Shown one piece after another: positions 34,750 through 45,063 of a stretch of DNA of 64,000 nucleotides. Under the pieces are notes generated by a model. The model was not told the origin of the DNA. It searched no databases and saw only the letters and a program-made list of their open reading frames with translations. Within the stretch, counting starts at the first letter, position 1; each line of letters starts with the position of its first letter. The position numbers were made by a program, and so were the translations under genes. Source of the stretch: Triangularia verruculosa (taxonomy: Eukaryota > Ascomycota > Sordariomycetes > Sordariales > Podosporaceae); the NCBI GenBank assembly GCA_033296885.1, contig MU863952.1:62001-126000 (forward strand), written 5' to 3'.

Positions 34750-35198
34750 TGAGAGCTCTTCAATAAAATACAAAGCCAAAGCATACCTAGTTAGAAGATA
34801 TGTGTCGGCAAACCACTCCCTCCATCTTCAAGCACATAGTCAAAGTCCCATTAGATATCTCTAAAGTCTAAATTAGGAGTTCTCTTAGCCGCCTTTGTAT
34901 CAAAGCTCCTTCAGGGACTAAAGAGATGAAAGCACCATCAAACGTATGAATAGACCAACAGCCACTAGATACCTGACTTTGTCATCAAGCCTCTCGGCAT
35001 CCTGGCTCGCCGCTTGACTGTCGCTAACAGGTCTGTTCGACATTTGTGTGTGGTTGCGTTAAGGGTGTGCGCTAGACTGCTACCCCACTGAGCTCCGACA
35101 GACTTGACGCGTCAAAAAATCACAAGACGCGCCTTCCAGCGTACCAGTGACACCGAAACCAAACATCTGCCTACCTACCCATCGTTTGTTCTCCTTTG
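34750..35198. other. spacer between copies A and B
   Basis: 449 bp with no protein-coding evidence. A degraded tRNA-like segment lies in it on the minus strand (about 35028-35099, annotated separately). Confidence 0.5.
35028..35099 (-). pseudogene. tRNA-Lys(CTT)-like relic
   Basis: Read on the minus strand there is an A-box-like GAGCTCAGTGGGGTAGC, then a loop CCCTTAA that would place anticodon CTT, and about 50 nt after the A box a damaged B-box-like TGTCGAAC. The anticodon stem does not pair, so it would not be functional. It could be a decayed tRNA gene or a tRNA-derived SINE head. Weak evidence. Confidence 0.3.
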
Positions 35199-36258
35199 AT
35201 GACGGATCTTACGATGGCCTCTTCCTCTGTCGATTACATTCTGGGAGCCCCAGGGAAGCACTTGCGAGCTGCAGTCCGGGCTCTCTGTACCAACGATGAA
35301 AAGGTGCGCAATCAACTAGCCAAGTACATCAGCTTCATTGAGGCACGCAACCCAGTTCCAAGAGAAAAGAAAGTACAATCTGCTGCCAATGTACCTGTCA
35401 AGTTCAAGCTCCAATGTCCAAGATTCCTGGAGAGGTTTACTCTTGCCTCCAGTGCAAAGTAAAATACTATGACGTGCTCAACAAGCCCGGCGTGTGCTGT
35501 TATCATCCAGGTAAGTTTCTTTTGTTGACAATTTCTGATTTCAGGACCTATAAATCTCGTAGACACTGACTGTGAATGCTTTAGGGGAGCTGCAAATCGA
35601 CAAGTCCGCCAAACTCTGGGTGGACTGGTATCAAGAAGGAGCATGGGATACTCCAGAAAATAAGAAAGATTATCCCGAGGGCTTCATCTTCACCTGCTGC
35701 AAGAGGAGGGGGGACCACCCAGGCTGCAAAGAGGATAAGCATCACCGGGATATGAGTGTTGCTGCCGATGCCACCGTCCAGGAAGTCAGCAAACCCGCGA
35801 CTAATGGCAAGCCCCTGAATTCAACAAAGCCCGAGGCTCAGAATGAATCCAAGATCCAGAAGGAATCAAACAGCAAGCGAAAGCGCCAAGAAGAAGACAA
35901 TATATCCGACTTTCGCGTGTGCGAGCGATGTCAGTCAAGTTTTTTCGAGAAAGACAAAATGAAGGGGGTGTGCCAGTGGCACCCCGAGGAGCTAGAAGTT
36001 GATGATGAATCCCACGTCTGGTTTGATTGGGACCCCCGATGCCATGGACCTCGAGATACCGAGTACAATCGTCGAGAGTACCCCGATGGGTTTCTCTGGG
36101 TCTGTTGTGAAGGTGTCGGCTCTGAGCCAGGCTGTAAAACTGGAAAACATAGAGCCAAGGATTCCAAGAGAGGAAGATATGAGTCGGATTCTGAGTCGGA
36201 TACTGAGGAGGAGGAAGAGGATTCTGAAGATTATGAGGACCACTACGACGAAGCGTAA
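35199..36258 (+). CDS. tandem family copy B: helical module plus two CHORD-like modules and acidic tail
   Basis: N-terminal module (GAPGKHLRAAVRALCTNDE), then module 1 (CLQCKVKYY, CCYHPG, intron 35511-35584, YPEGF, CC, PGC, KH) and module 2 (CERCQSSFF, CQWHPE, W-x-DWD, YPDGF, CC, PGCKTGKH). The protein ends in a long Asp/Glu/Ser tail. Module 2 has no intron, unlike copies C and D. The linker changes frame near 35373-35422; a 50-nt intron there (GTACAA...CCAAG) restores it, giving about 311 aa, although its donor is weak and a frameshift is possible. ATG 35199 is the first in frame; 35214 is an alternative. Probable zinc-binding protein of unknown function. Confidence 0.7.
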
Positions 36259-36554
36259 TACACGTCCTAAAATGTAATTCAGAATGTATCAAAAAGGGTT
36301 GCTCAGTGCCTGAATTTTAGCTAGGTAGGTATCTAGGTACTTTCGGTCTACGTGCTATAAGCTTATCAGTGGTATTGAGTAAGATACCTAATCCAGGTGC
36401 CACCCTATTTATAGCCCAAGACTTCTCAGCTCCACCCGACGCGTTCCTCCACGCGACTTCTTCTGTGCCCTCTCCCGCGTCACACTTTCTGCGTTTGGCC
36501 GCCAAATCCAGCCTCACCGCATGAAAATACTTGTTCTGGTTCTCAGTTGTCAGC

Positions 36555-37507
36555 ATGGAAAACCCTCAGAAGTTAACAGACATCTTAAACGCGCCGCCAG
36601 AGCATCTGCGTGCTGTCCTTCGCATTTTTTGCACCAAGAACAACGAGGCGCGCGATACCATCACCGATTATCTCTCGGTCTTGAAGAGCCAAGCATCTAA
36701 TAACCCGGCCGATCTGGAGTTCTGCGAGAAGTGTGAGAAGCCGTACTTTGAGGCGGACAACAAAGAGGGCGCGTGCTGTTTTCATACGGGTGCGTCTTTT
36801 TTCAACTCTTCGCCCGATTCATTTCACGCTCTTACCTACACTCTGCGACTTCATACTAACACCGTACAAGGCAATTGCTACGTTGATGAGGATGCTAGTG
36901 TCTGGGGTGATTGGGTAGTGGAAGAGCTAGGGTATATGGATGCCCCTGGCAATATAGAGGAATACCCCGAAGGCTTTGTCTGGGACTGTTGTAACAGCCA
37001 GGCTAACGGGCCAGGATGCAAGAGCGGCAAACACATACCTATGCACTGCTCGTATAATCTTCGCCATAGCTCTATTCTGGAAACACTGCAGACTGGTGGT
37101 CCAGCAAAGCGTGAGAGGGAGGAGTTTGCCGAGTCGAAGATTTGTGAGCGTTGTGACCAAGCCTTTACTGATCACAACAACCATAACGAGGCATGCACTT
37201 ATCATACTTGTAAGTTTCTAGTACCGGAATGCTGGTTCTTGCGTGCTGATTTCCACCAGTCCCCCTCGAGTTGAATGTCGATGGTTTGGTATGGACTGAA
37301 CACGATGCACCCGCACCGGAAGACACGCCCTATTACAGGATGAGATACCCCGGGGGGTTTATTTACGAGTGCTGCGAGTCTGATGGGAGTATGACAGGAT
37401 GCACGAGGGGCCCTCACAAAGCAAAGGGGGATAAAAAGGTGAAGGGAGACACGCATGAGACAGAAAACGCGAAGGCGAGAGCTAGTATTGCTTTTCTCTG
37501 TTCGTAG
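36555..37507 (+). CDS. tandem family copy C: helical module plus two CHORD-like modules
   Basis: Exons 36555-36789, 36871-37209 and 37260-37507 join in frame to 273 aa. The N-terminal module is NAPPEHLRAVLRIFCTKNNE. Module 1: CEKCEKPYF, CCFHTG, VWGDW, YPEGF, CC, GPGCKSGKH. Module 2: CERCDQAF, CTYHT, VW, YPGGF, CC, TGC, PH. Both modules are cut by a phase-1 intron right after C-x-(F/Y)-H-T. The first intron (81 nt) is a multiple of three and stop-free, so retention would only insert residues. No signal peptide or TM segment; likely cytosolic or nuclear. The closest relative in the array is copy D. Confidence 0.82.
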
Positions 37508-37945
37508 ATATCTATCGCAGATCAACTTTTTGGACTTCACTAGCTTGAGGCACCGATGTGATGAACTCTATGTACCTAGATGTGTTGAAGAAAGCTTGCA
37601 GATGGTGATCTGAAGCAAAGTCACCTGTATTCGTAGATAACTACCAAAGTGTGAAGGAGGGAACAATATTGTTGTCCTGTCTGGGGAGGCAGATAACAAA
37701 TATTCTACGGGCTTCCAGGTTGTTTCTGGCTTGCTTATGGCCACCAAGCACAGCTCACGGGCCACAGCACCTTCCCCCTTTTGGACGCGACGCCACGAAA
37801 TGAGCATATCAGGGGGCTCCCCCACAAGATACTTCTCTGAATGGGAACGTGACTGCCCAGATTCCTTTCATCTGATCCTTGAAAACAACATCATTGAACT
37901 AGTGTCTTTCATAATATCGGCCTTTCTTCAACCAAAGATTTCAAT
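37508..37945. other. spacer between copies C and D
   Basis: 438 bp with no coding evidence; presumably the copy C 3' flank and copy D promoter. Confidence 0.5.
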
Positions 37946-38929
37946 ATGGCTGCACGTGGCTCTAAAGAAATGAGCAAGATTCTCAACGCCCCAGCGGATC
38001 ACCTACGCGCTGTGCTTCGAGTCTTCTGCGCCAAGAATGAGGAGGCTCGTGACACCATCGCGGAACATCTCTCGTTCGTCCAGTTCCACTGTTCATCTTC
38101 CACAGCACCTGATTCCAAGGAGCAAAAGGTCAACGCTCCATCCGACCTCGAGCTTTGCGAGAAATGCGAGTGCCTTTATTTTGAAGAGGACAATGAGGAG
38201 GGCGAATGTTGGTTCCACGACGGTATGTTATTGATAAGGTACCTACCTATATTCAGATCTTATTAGCGATTGCTGATATTCGACGATCTTAGGTAACTGC
38301 GAACCAAACGATGAATCGAGTGTATGGGATGATTGGGAAGACTGGCGCGAAGGACCTGTGGACGACCCCAAAAATCGATACGAATACCCAGAAGGATTCC
38401 TGTGGGACTGTTGCAACAAGCAGGCGGATGCCGAAGGTTGCAAGAATGGCAAACACCGTCCTGTTGATTGTCTGGTTGCCCATCCGCGCCCATTGCCTGG
38501 CTCTTCGGCACAATCTAGTGTTCCAAATACATCTCTAGCGGGCGGCAGCAAGCGCAAAAGAGAAGAGCCTGACGACGTAGCGATCTGTGAGCGCTGCAAC
38601 AAGTCATTTTCTAAAGGGGCCAACAGTAAAAATGCTTGCTCCTACCATCCTTGTGAGTTGAAACCACCAATTTATCCTCCTCCAACCAGAGAAACCGAAA
38701 GTGGACGGGTTCAAATAGCTGACTCGTCATAGCTCCCCTCCAACTGAACGAGCAGGGTGCTGCCTGGAGTAGCAAGACCTTTGGTGCTCCGTCCCCAAAG
38801 GATACTCTTTACCACAGGGTGACGTATCCGGATGGGTTCATCTACCAATGCTGCAGCCGTGATGGCACTGAGCCTGGATGTAAACATCATGGCTCGCACA
38901 AAGCCAGAGAGGACAAGAAAGCCCGCTAA
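37946..38929 (+). CDS. tandem family copy D: two CHORD-like modules, C-terminally truncated
   Basis: Exons 37946-38222, 38293-38652 and 38733-38929 join in frame, 277 aa. The N-terminal module NAPADHLRAVLRVFCAKNEE is nearly the same as copy C. Module 1: CEKCECLYF, CWFHDG, VWDDW, YPEGF, CC, GCKNGKH. Module 2: CERCNKSF, CSYHP, YPDGF, CC, PGCKHHGSH (one extra residue before the last His). Both introns are phase 1 at the family position. After the stop at 38927-38929 the same frame continues through further stops into an acidic Glu/Asp/Ser-rich stretch (to about 39056), equivalent to the copy B tail, so the gene appears to have lost its tail recently. Confidence 0.82.
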
Positions 38930-39056
38930 GATGCCATTTTCTCTTAAAAAGAGGGCCAGAAGTCAGGTGAGGAAGATGAGAAGGATGAGAATGAAGGGAA
39001 CGACAGCTAGGAAAGTGGGGACGAGGATTACTTGGAGGGAGAAGAAGACAGCTAGG
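38930..39056 (+). pseudogene. vestigial acidic tail of copy D
   Basis: Reading on in the copy D frame gives DAIFS, a stop, KEGQKSGEEDEKDENEGNDS, a stop, then ESGDEDYLEGEEDS and a stop. The composition matches the acidic end of copy B. The interrupting stops (two TAA, two TAG, counting the copy D stop) could each arise from CAA or CAG by a C-to-T change in a CpA context, the type of change made by RIP; that origin is inference. Confidence 0.55.
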
Positions 39057-39525
39057 ATTGACGTACATAGAAGAATAATAGCCTTCCAAGAGCCGCTTAA
39101 AGTTCCATTACAGCCTAGATACCTTAGTTTCCGGTCCTACTATAGCTTACCTGCCTAGTAACAGTATTTCTTTGTGGCATCTATGTTGTGATGGAAGAAG
39201 TACAAAGTGAAACAGTTGCCGTGGTATGTTGACAATGGACAAATTCTGGCGGCTTCACATCCATCGCCCAAAGCAAGTCGTCTTACGGAGGCGGGTCTGG
39301 ATGTCACCAGCTCTGTCGCCGAGACGACGACGCAGCAACCGGCGGGTGCTGCTCGCAGCGCCTGCCCAGTCCACCAGAGAGTCGGGTCAGCAGGGCGGAA
39401 GGTGAATGCTTTTTTCAAGACTTACCGCGGGTCTATTTGTTCTGTGTCCTTTGTGCCATCAGAAAACAACAATCTATCCCGAACTCCTCCTTCACAGCCA
39501 TCACTTCCCGACATCAACAAGAACC
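39057..39525. other. intergenic, array end to Cys-rich protein gene
   Basis: About 470 bp holding the presumed promoter of the downstream gene. The frame of that gene is open upstream to 39406 but its content there looks non-coding. Confidence 0.5.
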
Positions 39526-41133
39526 ATGGTGGACAGGTGTATCTTCGCCTTTTCGGGCATCCCAGGGCTCGACGAAGCCCCAGGTGGCTTGCCTCCTCCT
39601 ATCTCATCTCTGGCTATCCACGAAAAGATCCTACCACGATGGTGGGAGTGTCAGAGTTGCAAAGGCATCACGGTTTGCAGCGCCCATCAGCTCCACCTCA
39701 ACCCCCTTGTTTCGACCACGAACCCCGTCACCGGTCTCGACAACCTGGATCAACCATCTCCCCACCCGGGACCACCGTCGTCATCTTTTCTCGAGAGCTC
39801 ATCTTCCGACTCTGACGACATCCCAAACGACAAAACCTGGCAGCCAGCAAAGCGGAAGATCCCAGCCAACTACCGAAAGAAGCAACGCCCTCAAGAGCGA
39901 GGGGCACAGCCCAACCCCAGATCAGAACCGATACCCTGCCACTTTTGCGAGAAACCCATGACCCTCTCGTCCAACCTCCTCAACAGGTCCCTCATCCGAA
40001 TCTGCACCCTCTCCGGCGAGAATCTAATCCCAAACCGGTTCATCCCAGCAGGCATCCAGTGCTGCAAGTGCGCCCAACCGCACTATCTCTCCTCCCGTGA
40101 AAAGCCCCCCCACGCGGGTCAAGATCATCCCAGCAACATCACCTACCAAGGCTTCACCGCCCCGGACCCGCGCAACCCACGGCCTCCTTGCGAGCACTGC
40201 CTCTGCTTCCTCGCCCCCAGCATCCACGAGAAGGCCACCCAGGAGGCGTGCGGAGGCGACTGCTGGGTCATCTCAGCTTATGGTGAGCGGTTGGCAAAGA
40301 TCAAAGATTTGTTCACCCCCGTGTCTCTCCCCTGGCTGCTCAGACGTGTTATCGAGGGGGACGGCCAGGAGAGAGGGCAGCGGGGAGAGGGGCTGTTGCA
40401 TCGTCATGCGAGGCTTTGCGAGGAGTACATCACTCGGTGCTCCCTTGATCTCAACACGGAGATTGCCCAGACGACGAGACTGCAAATTGCGTCGCGGGAG
40501 CGGGCGGCGAGGTCGGTTGGGAGGGATCGTTTGAGGAGGGCAGCGCTGGGTGAGGGGGCCGCATCGAGGGTGGGGGATAGGGCGGTGGCAGCTGCGCAGA
40601 GGAGGGTTGATAGGGCGGAGGGGAAGGTGGATGAGGCGAAGCGGAGGCTGGAGCAGGTGTTGGAGAAGATTGAGGAGGCGAGGGTGTGGGTTTCGGGGGT
40701 GGTGAATGGTGGGGATCAACCTCGCGAGCAAGGGGATGACAGTGAGGACTCGGAGGGGGGCGGAGAGAATCACATGGATCATGAGGCTGAGATGGGTGAC
40801 TTATCTGGGGTTGATGGGGATGGGGATGGTGCCGGGCCCGCAGAGGATCATGACGGCGATACGATCATGAATATGCCTGGTGAAGAAGAGGAAACCCGTC
40901 AACACGCGACCGAGCCTACACCGCGGAAGTATGTTACAAGGCGGTCGGTGAGAGGGTTCCTGACAGAGAAAAACGCAAACGGGGAGAGCGAGAACCAGGG
41001 CCCGTCAGGGAGCGGTGCAGGGAAGAAGAGAAACTGGGACGATGAGCCAGAGCCTGAGGCTGATCCGAGTTATGAGAGGTACTGCAAGATCCAGGGAATA
41101 CCCTTCCATGAGACCAAGCCTAAGAGAAGATGA
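39526..41133 (+). CDS. Cys-rich protein with C-terminal coiled coil, unknown function
   Basis: Single exon, 535 aa from the ATG at 39526 (context ACCATGG). N-terminal WWECQSC...VCSAHQ and then several paired-Cys motifs, CHFCEKP, CCKCAQP and CEHCLCFL, with later Cys/His, suggest two or more zinc-binding folds between residues 40 and 260. A Ser/Asp-rich disordered segment separates the first from the others. Residues about 320-440 are Arg/Glu/Ala-rich with heptad character (coiled coil). The tail is acidic and then basic, ending KPKRR. No match to a named family that I recognise; the layout suggests a nuclear scaffold, but that is inference. It borders the tandem Cys/His array but its modules are different in spacing. 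Confidence 0.78.
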   Translation: MVDRCIFAFSGIPGLDEAPGGLPPPISSLAIHEKILPRWWECQSCKGITVCSAHQLHLNPLVSTTNPVTGLDNLDQPSPHPGPPSSSFLESSSSDSDDIPNDKTWQPAKRKIPANYRKKQRPQERGAQPNPRSEPIPCHFCEKPMTLSSNLLNRSLIRICTLSGENLIPNRFIPAGIQCCKCAQPHYLSSREKPPHAGQDHPSNITYQGFTAPDPRNPRPPCEHCLCFLAPSIHEKATQEACGGDCWVISAYGERLAKIKDLFTPVSLPWLLRRVIEGDGQERGQRGEGLLHRHARLCEEYITRCSLDLNTEIAQTTRLQIASRERAARSVGRDRLRRAALGEGAASRVGDRAVAAAQRRVDRAEGKVDEAKRRLEQVLEKIEEARVWVSGVVNGGDQPREQGDDSEDSEGGGENHMDHEAEMGDLSGVDGDGDGAGPAEDHDGDTIMNMPGEEEETRQHATEPTPRKYVTRRSVRGFLTEKNANGESENQGPSGSGAGKKRNWDDEPEPEADPSYERYCKIQGIPFHETKPKRR

Positions 41134-41387
41134 AAGCTTGGACAGGAGCATATAGAACACCAGTGTAAGACTATAACCTCTGTATCTACCTACCTAATAA
41201 TATGATGTTCTGCATCGCACACATATTCATGGGTGCTGTCTAGTCAGTTTCAGCAAGACAAGGAAAGGAGGGCAGAACCAGTAGGTATCATGTCATTAAT
41301 TGGACGGCATGGCCAACTCATCAGCCAAGCTTCCTCTTAGTAAATACGATTGGAAAGGTATATACAAAAGCTTCATGTCTTGCTGTC

Positions 41388-43067
41388 TCATGCCATGTTC
41401 ACCAAGGCCAAGACAACAGAAGCCCACGCAACCCTCACCGCCGGACGACATCTCGATGTTAACGAGGATACTGGGGATCCTCCTACCGAGGTCGCACCAG
41501 GTGGTGATCCGGGTGCCACAACAGAGGACGCTGTCGCAGAGGCGCCGTTCGTGTCGGTTCCGATTCCTGTACCACCAGCGCCGGGTGTCGCCGCTGTGCC
41601 GCCAGCGCTTGAAACAGTCACCGCTGGTTGATCAGTAAGGCCGCACGCGCCGACAACCATAGAGAGATCGTTGACACTGCCCAGCGCCGCGGGGGATGAG
41701 CCGCAGCTGGTGGCTTGTGTCATCCAGATAGAGTCTGTCTCGAGATCAAACACCACTGTTTCGGTCAGTTAGTAAAGCCTTGTACAGCAAAATGGTAACA
41801 CGAATACGTACCATAAGCAGACCGCAGGAACGTATCCCCCAGTAGCGTGAACTTCTTGCTTGGTGTGATCCCCAAAAAGCAGGCTGGTGGATTGCTAGGC
41901 ACTTCTCTGATCATCTCCTTATACGGCACCCGAATTTTTAGTCCATTGAAGGCGAAATCCAAAGTGCCATTCATAGTGGTGAGACCGCAGTCAATACGGT
42001 AGAAGCCATTGTCATCCTGCTTCTCGGCCCCGAAATCCTTTGCAATTGTCGCTGCGAGGTCCGGTGGGAGTAATGTCATGGTCGATCCAGAATCCAAGAA
42101 CACGGGGATGTTGCTGCCCTCGTATACTTTCGTGTTGTTGTTGGGCGGGGTAATGGAAATCGAGTTCATGTCGATCCAGAATCGGGGCACTTGGTCTGGT
42201 GCGTTGTTGGCTTCAATAATGGGCAGCTTGGCCAACGGGCCAGCGAATTTGGAAGGGTCGACACCACCAAAGACGATAACCCCTTCCTTTTCCTCTTTAC
42301 TGCCCAGCGCGAGGGTGTATGCCTTTGCTCTGATGGCATTCTGGGCAACCAGCTGATCGACAAAGTTCTTGTACTTTGTAGCAATCCCTTTGCCGTATCC
42401 AATCCCCAGAATGCCCGAGAATGCATCCTCTGTCGCCGTGGCCACGCCGAATTGGACAGCCTGGAGGGCAGTTGCTGTTCCGGCAAGAGTGATGGTGTCT
42501 TCGAAGTAGGTGATGTTGGCGGTGCCGATGCCATACCTCAATGTCTTGGTGGTCCCTAGCGACTTGGCCGTCGAAGATATGCTGCCGTCGTACCGGCCAA
42601 CCTGCTGACAAAACGCTGCATCTGCGCCTTGTACTGTATTGCAATCTGGGTTCACCCACAACTCAAACGATCCTGTATCCAACTGAACAAAAACGGGCTG
42701 TGGTGGTGTACCAATGCTCACTACAGAAATGTTAGCTTTCTGACGATTACCTCCAGATAGCACCAGGTGTAATACGTTGAGCATAGTAGGCAATATCAGA
42801 ACGGTTCGCCAGCTGGAGCTGGACACCCCGCTTCTTAGTAAAATGGTTGGCATTTGTCGAGTGAACGATGGGCAGGTGAACGCAACCGTCATCATGTGCT
42901 ATTACCGACGAGTTTATGAGCTTTATTGGGGCATGTGTGTGTGGTATCGAGACATTGGTTCGTGGTATTGTGCTGTTCGTAAATGGCAGAGACGAAGCTA
43001 CCGCATGGCCGCCGAAGGTTGAGGAGATGAGCAACACGGAGGCGGAAAGGAGAAAAGAAAGTGCCAT
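41388..43067 (-). CDS. GPI-type secreted aspartic protease (pepsin family A1)
   Basis: Exons 43067-42776, 42720-41812 and 41755-41388 (introns of 55 and 56 nt) join in frame to 522 aa. Signal peptide from MALSFLLSASVLLISS, then a propeptide of about 70 residues ending near KKR. The two catalytic aspartates are Asp112 in LDTGS and Asp307 in LDSGS; the flap region is present with NITYFEDT. This arrangement with ILGIGYG and FLGI matches yapsin/candidapepsin-like fungal proteases. After the catalytic core come a Gly/Ala/Thr/Ser-rich linker and a short hydrophobic end, fitting GPI anchoring. It probably processes cell-wall or secreted proteins. A TATA-like element lies near 43158-43171. Confidence 0.9.
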
Positions 43068-43157
43068 TGCTGGCGAGTATCGTGGCGGCGGACTACCACG
43101 ACGGCGTTTGCATCGGCTAGGATATCGTACTAGACACACAGGCGAACTCCAAAGGGG

Positions 43158-43171
43158 TATATATGTATAAA
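43158..43171 (-). promoter_or_regulatory. TATA element of aspartic protease gene
   Basis: On the minus strand the sequence reads TTTATACATATATA, about 91-104 nt before the start codon at 43067. Confidence 0.5.
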
Positions 43172-44034
43172 CGGCCGGCCGGTTCCACGGGAGAAAAAGA
43201 ACACAAAAATGAGGATATCAAAAACGAAGGTATAAAGAACGAACTTCCAAGCGCGCCGGCGGCTTTGGACCGCACCGATTACACCTCAGCAAGAAACAAA
43301 AAGCAAAAGAATGGCCGTGAAAGCACAGAGGCAAAATGAGAAAGGAAAAAGAAGAAGGAAACGCGAGAAGCAAGAAAGTACCACACAGTGGTCAGTATCG
43401 AGTAGAAACCAAGGTAAAATGACAAAGAAGGAGAATTAGGTGGTGTGAAACAAGAACAGAGCCATGGTTCGCCGACTGAGGGAGATCAGCCATGCGGTGG
43501 GGGAGAAGAGGAGTCTGTGTGCGAGTACGCCTGGTACGACCTTGTGTGGTCGTAATGTCTCATCCCACAGCTTGCGGTGGACACACAACATCAGGAGGTG
43601 TTGTCGGCTGGGGCTGTATTTGTTGGAGCCTCACCTACCTTGAGGCTGACGGTTGAGGTCCCGTAGGACAGGCGCATGCTCAACACAGCACTCAGCTGGC
43701 GACACTGGCCGACAGCGAGACTGAATCGATTCGCGTCTGAAAGAGAGGAGCCCAGCTGCCAATGGCATCGAGAGCTCCCGAGTCGCCCGTCGGTCAGGAT
43801 GATCAAACACTTGAGGAGACGATGTTGCAGCGAGGACCCTGCGTCTCTGAATAAGGTTTCTTAGTGACAGGGATGTGCAAACCCCCATCGTCTCAGGGAA
43901 GGGGTCTGGACCAATCAGATCCCAGTTCGCTGAGCACCCCACAAAACATCAAACCGGACACATTCTTGAACTGGCACTTGTCGACATCTGAGATATGATG
44001 GCTAGCATTAACATATCGTACTCGGTATACATGG
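43172..44034. other. intergenic, no gene supported
   Basis: 860 bp, purine-rich at 43190-43400 on the plus strand. No frame with a domain or intron structure. Confidence 0.55.
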
Positions 44035-45063
44035 TCACTCATCAAAGCCAGCAACCCGAATGACAATCTTCCCCGTCGTCTGCCCGCTCTCCAACCTCTC
44101 AAAAGCCGCCTCATAATCCTCAAACGCCCATACGCTATCCACCGTCGGCCTCACGTTGCCTTCCTCGATCAGCCTCCCAATCTCTGCCAGATTCTCACCA
44201 GACGGTTCAACAATGAAGAAGCTGCTCTTTACGTCCTCTTTCTGAACATCAGCTGGCTTGGCGCTCTCAGGAGGAGCGCAGACACTAACGATCTTTCCCT
44301 GATCTTTGACAGCGAACCAGCAGCCCTCAACTACCTTGCCCCCAACCATGTCTAGCACGATATCAACCTCCTTTTCCGGTGTAGCCCATTGCCGGAGGTC
44401 CGTTTCCCTATAGTTCACCACTTCGGTGGCTCCCAACTCTTTCACATGAGCAACTTTATCCGGCCCACAGAGCCCAATCACCTCACAGCCAGCCAGAGCA
44501 GCAAGCTGTACAGCCCAGCTGCCAACACCCCCAGCTGCCCCCGTGATCAACACCCTTTTCTTTGCATTCTCCTCTCTTGCATCCTGTCTCCGTTCCAAAA
44601 GGCCGTCCTTGTTCAAGCCACCGTGTGTGAACAGAGCCTGCCAGGCAGTCAGCGAACTCAGGGGCGTGGCAGCTGCGTCAACCCATCCCAGATTCTCCGG
44701 TATCAAAGCCAGCTCTTCAAGACGGGCAAGTGCATATTCACGGGCTGCACCAGGACGGTTGGCTTCGATTCTGCAATAGACCCTATCGCCCAGTTTGAAC
44801 CCTCTTGTCTCGCCGACCGAGGGCAAGGACACGATGACGCCTGCGAGGTCCTGAGAAGGCACGGGAGTTTTGGTAGACGGGATTGCATCTGGGAAATTGG
44901 CGGCCCAACTGAGTTCACCTTTGCAGGGGGCGGTGGTGTACACCTTGATGAGTATATCGGAAGGGTGAGAAGGCGCGGGCAGAGGGGATGTGGTGAGGGT
45001 GAGGGAAGGGGAATGAGGTGACAACTGGAGTAAAGTCTTCATAGAGAGCGGTAGGGAAGACAT
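44035..45063 (-). CDS. Quinone oxidoreductase-like MDR protein
   Basis: Single exon, 342 aa. Medium-chain dehydrogenase/reductase without structural zinc, zeta-crystallin/RTN4IP1-like. The N-terminal GroES-like half has QDLAGVIVS and FKLGDRVY. The nucleotide-binding motif is ITGAAGGVGSWAVQLA at residues 173-188, followed by DIVLDMVGG and a C-terminal GKIVIRV strand. NADPH is the expected cofactor; the substrate may be quinone or an enone. No link to a biosynthetic cluster is visible. Confidence 0.92.
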   Translation of the reverse strand: MSSLPLSMKTLLQLSPHSPSLTLTTSPLPAPSHPSDILIKVYTTAPCKGELSWAANFPDAIPSTKTPVPSQDLAGVIVSLPSVGETRGFKLGDRVYCRIEANRPGAAREYALARLEELALIPENLGWVDAAATPLSSLTAWQALFTHGGLNKDGLLERRQDAREENAKKRVLITGAAGGVGSWAVQLAALAGCEVIGLCGPDKVAHVKELGATEVVNYRETDLRQWATPEKEVDIVLDMVGGKVVEGCWFAVKDQGKIVSVCAPPESAKPADVQKEDVKSSFFIVEPSGENLAEIGRLIEEGNVRPTVDSVWAFEDYEAAFERLESGQTTGKIVIRVAGFDE

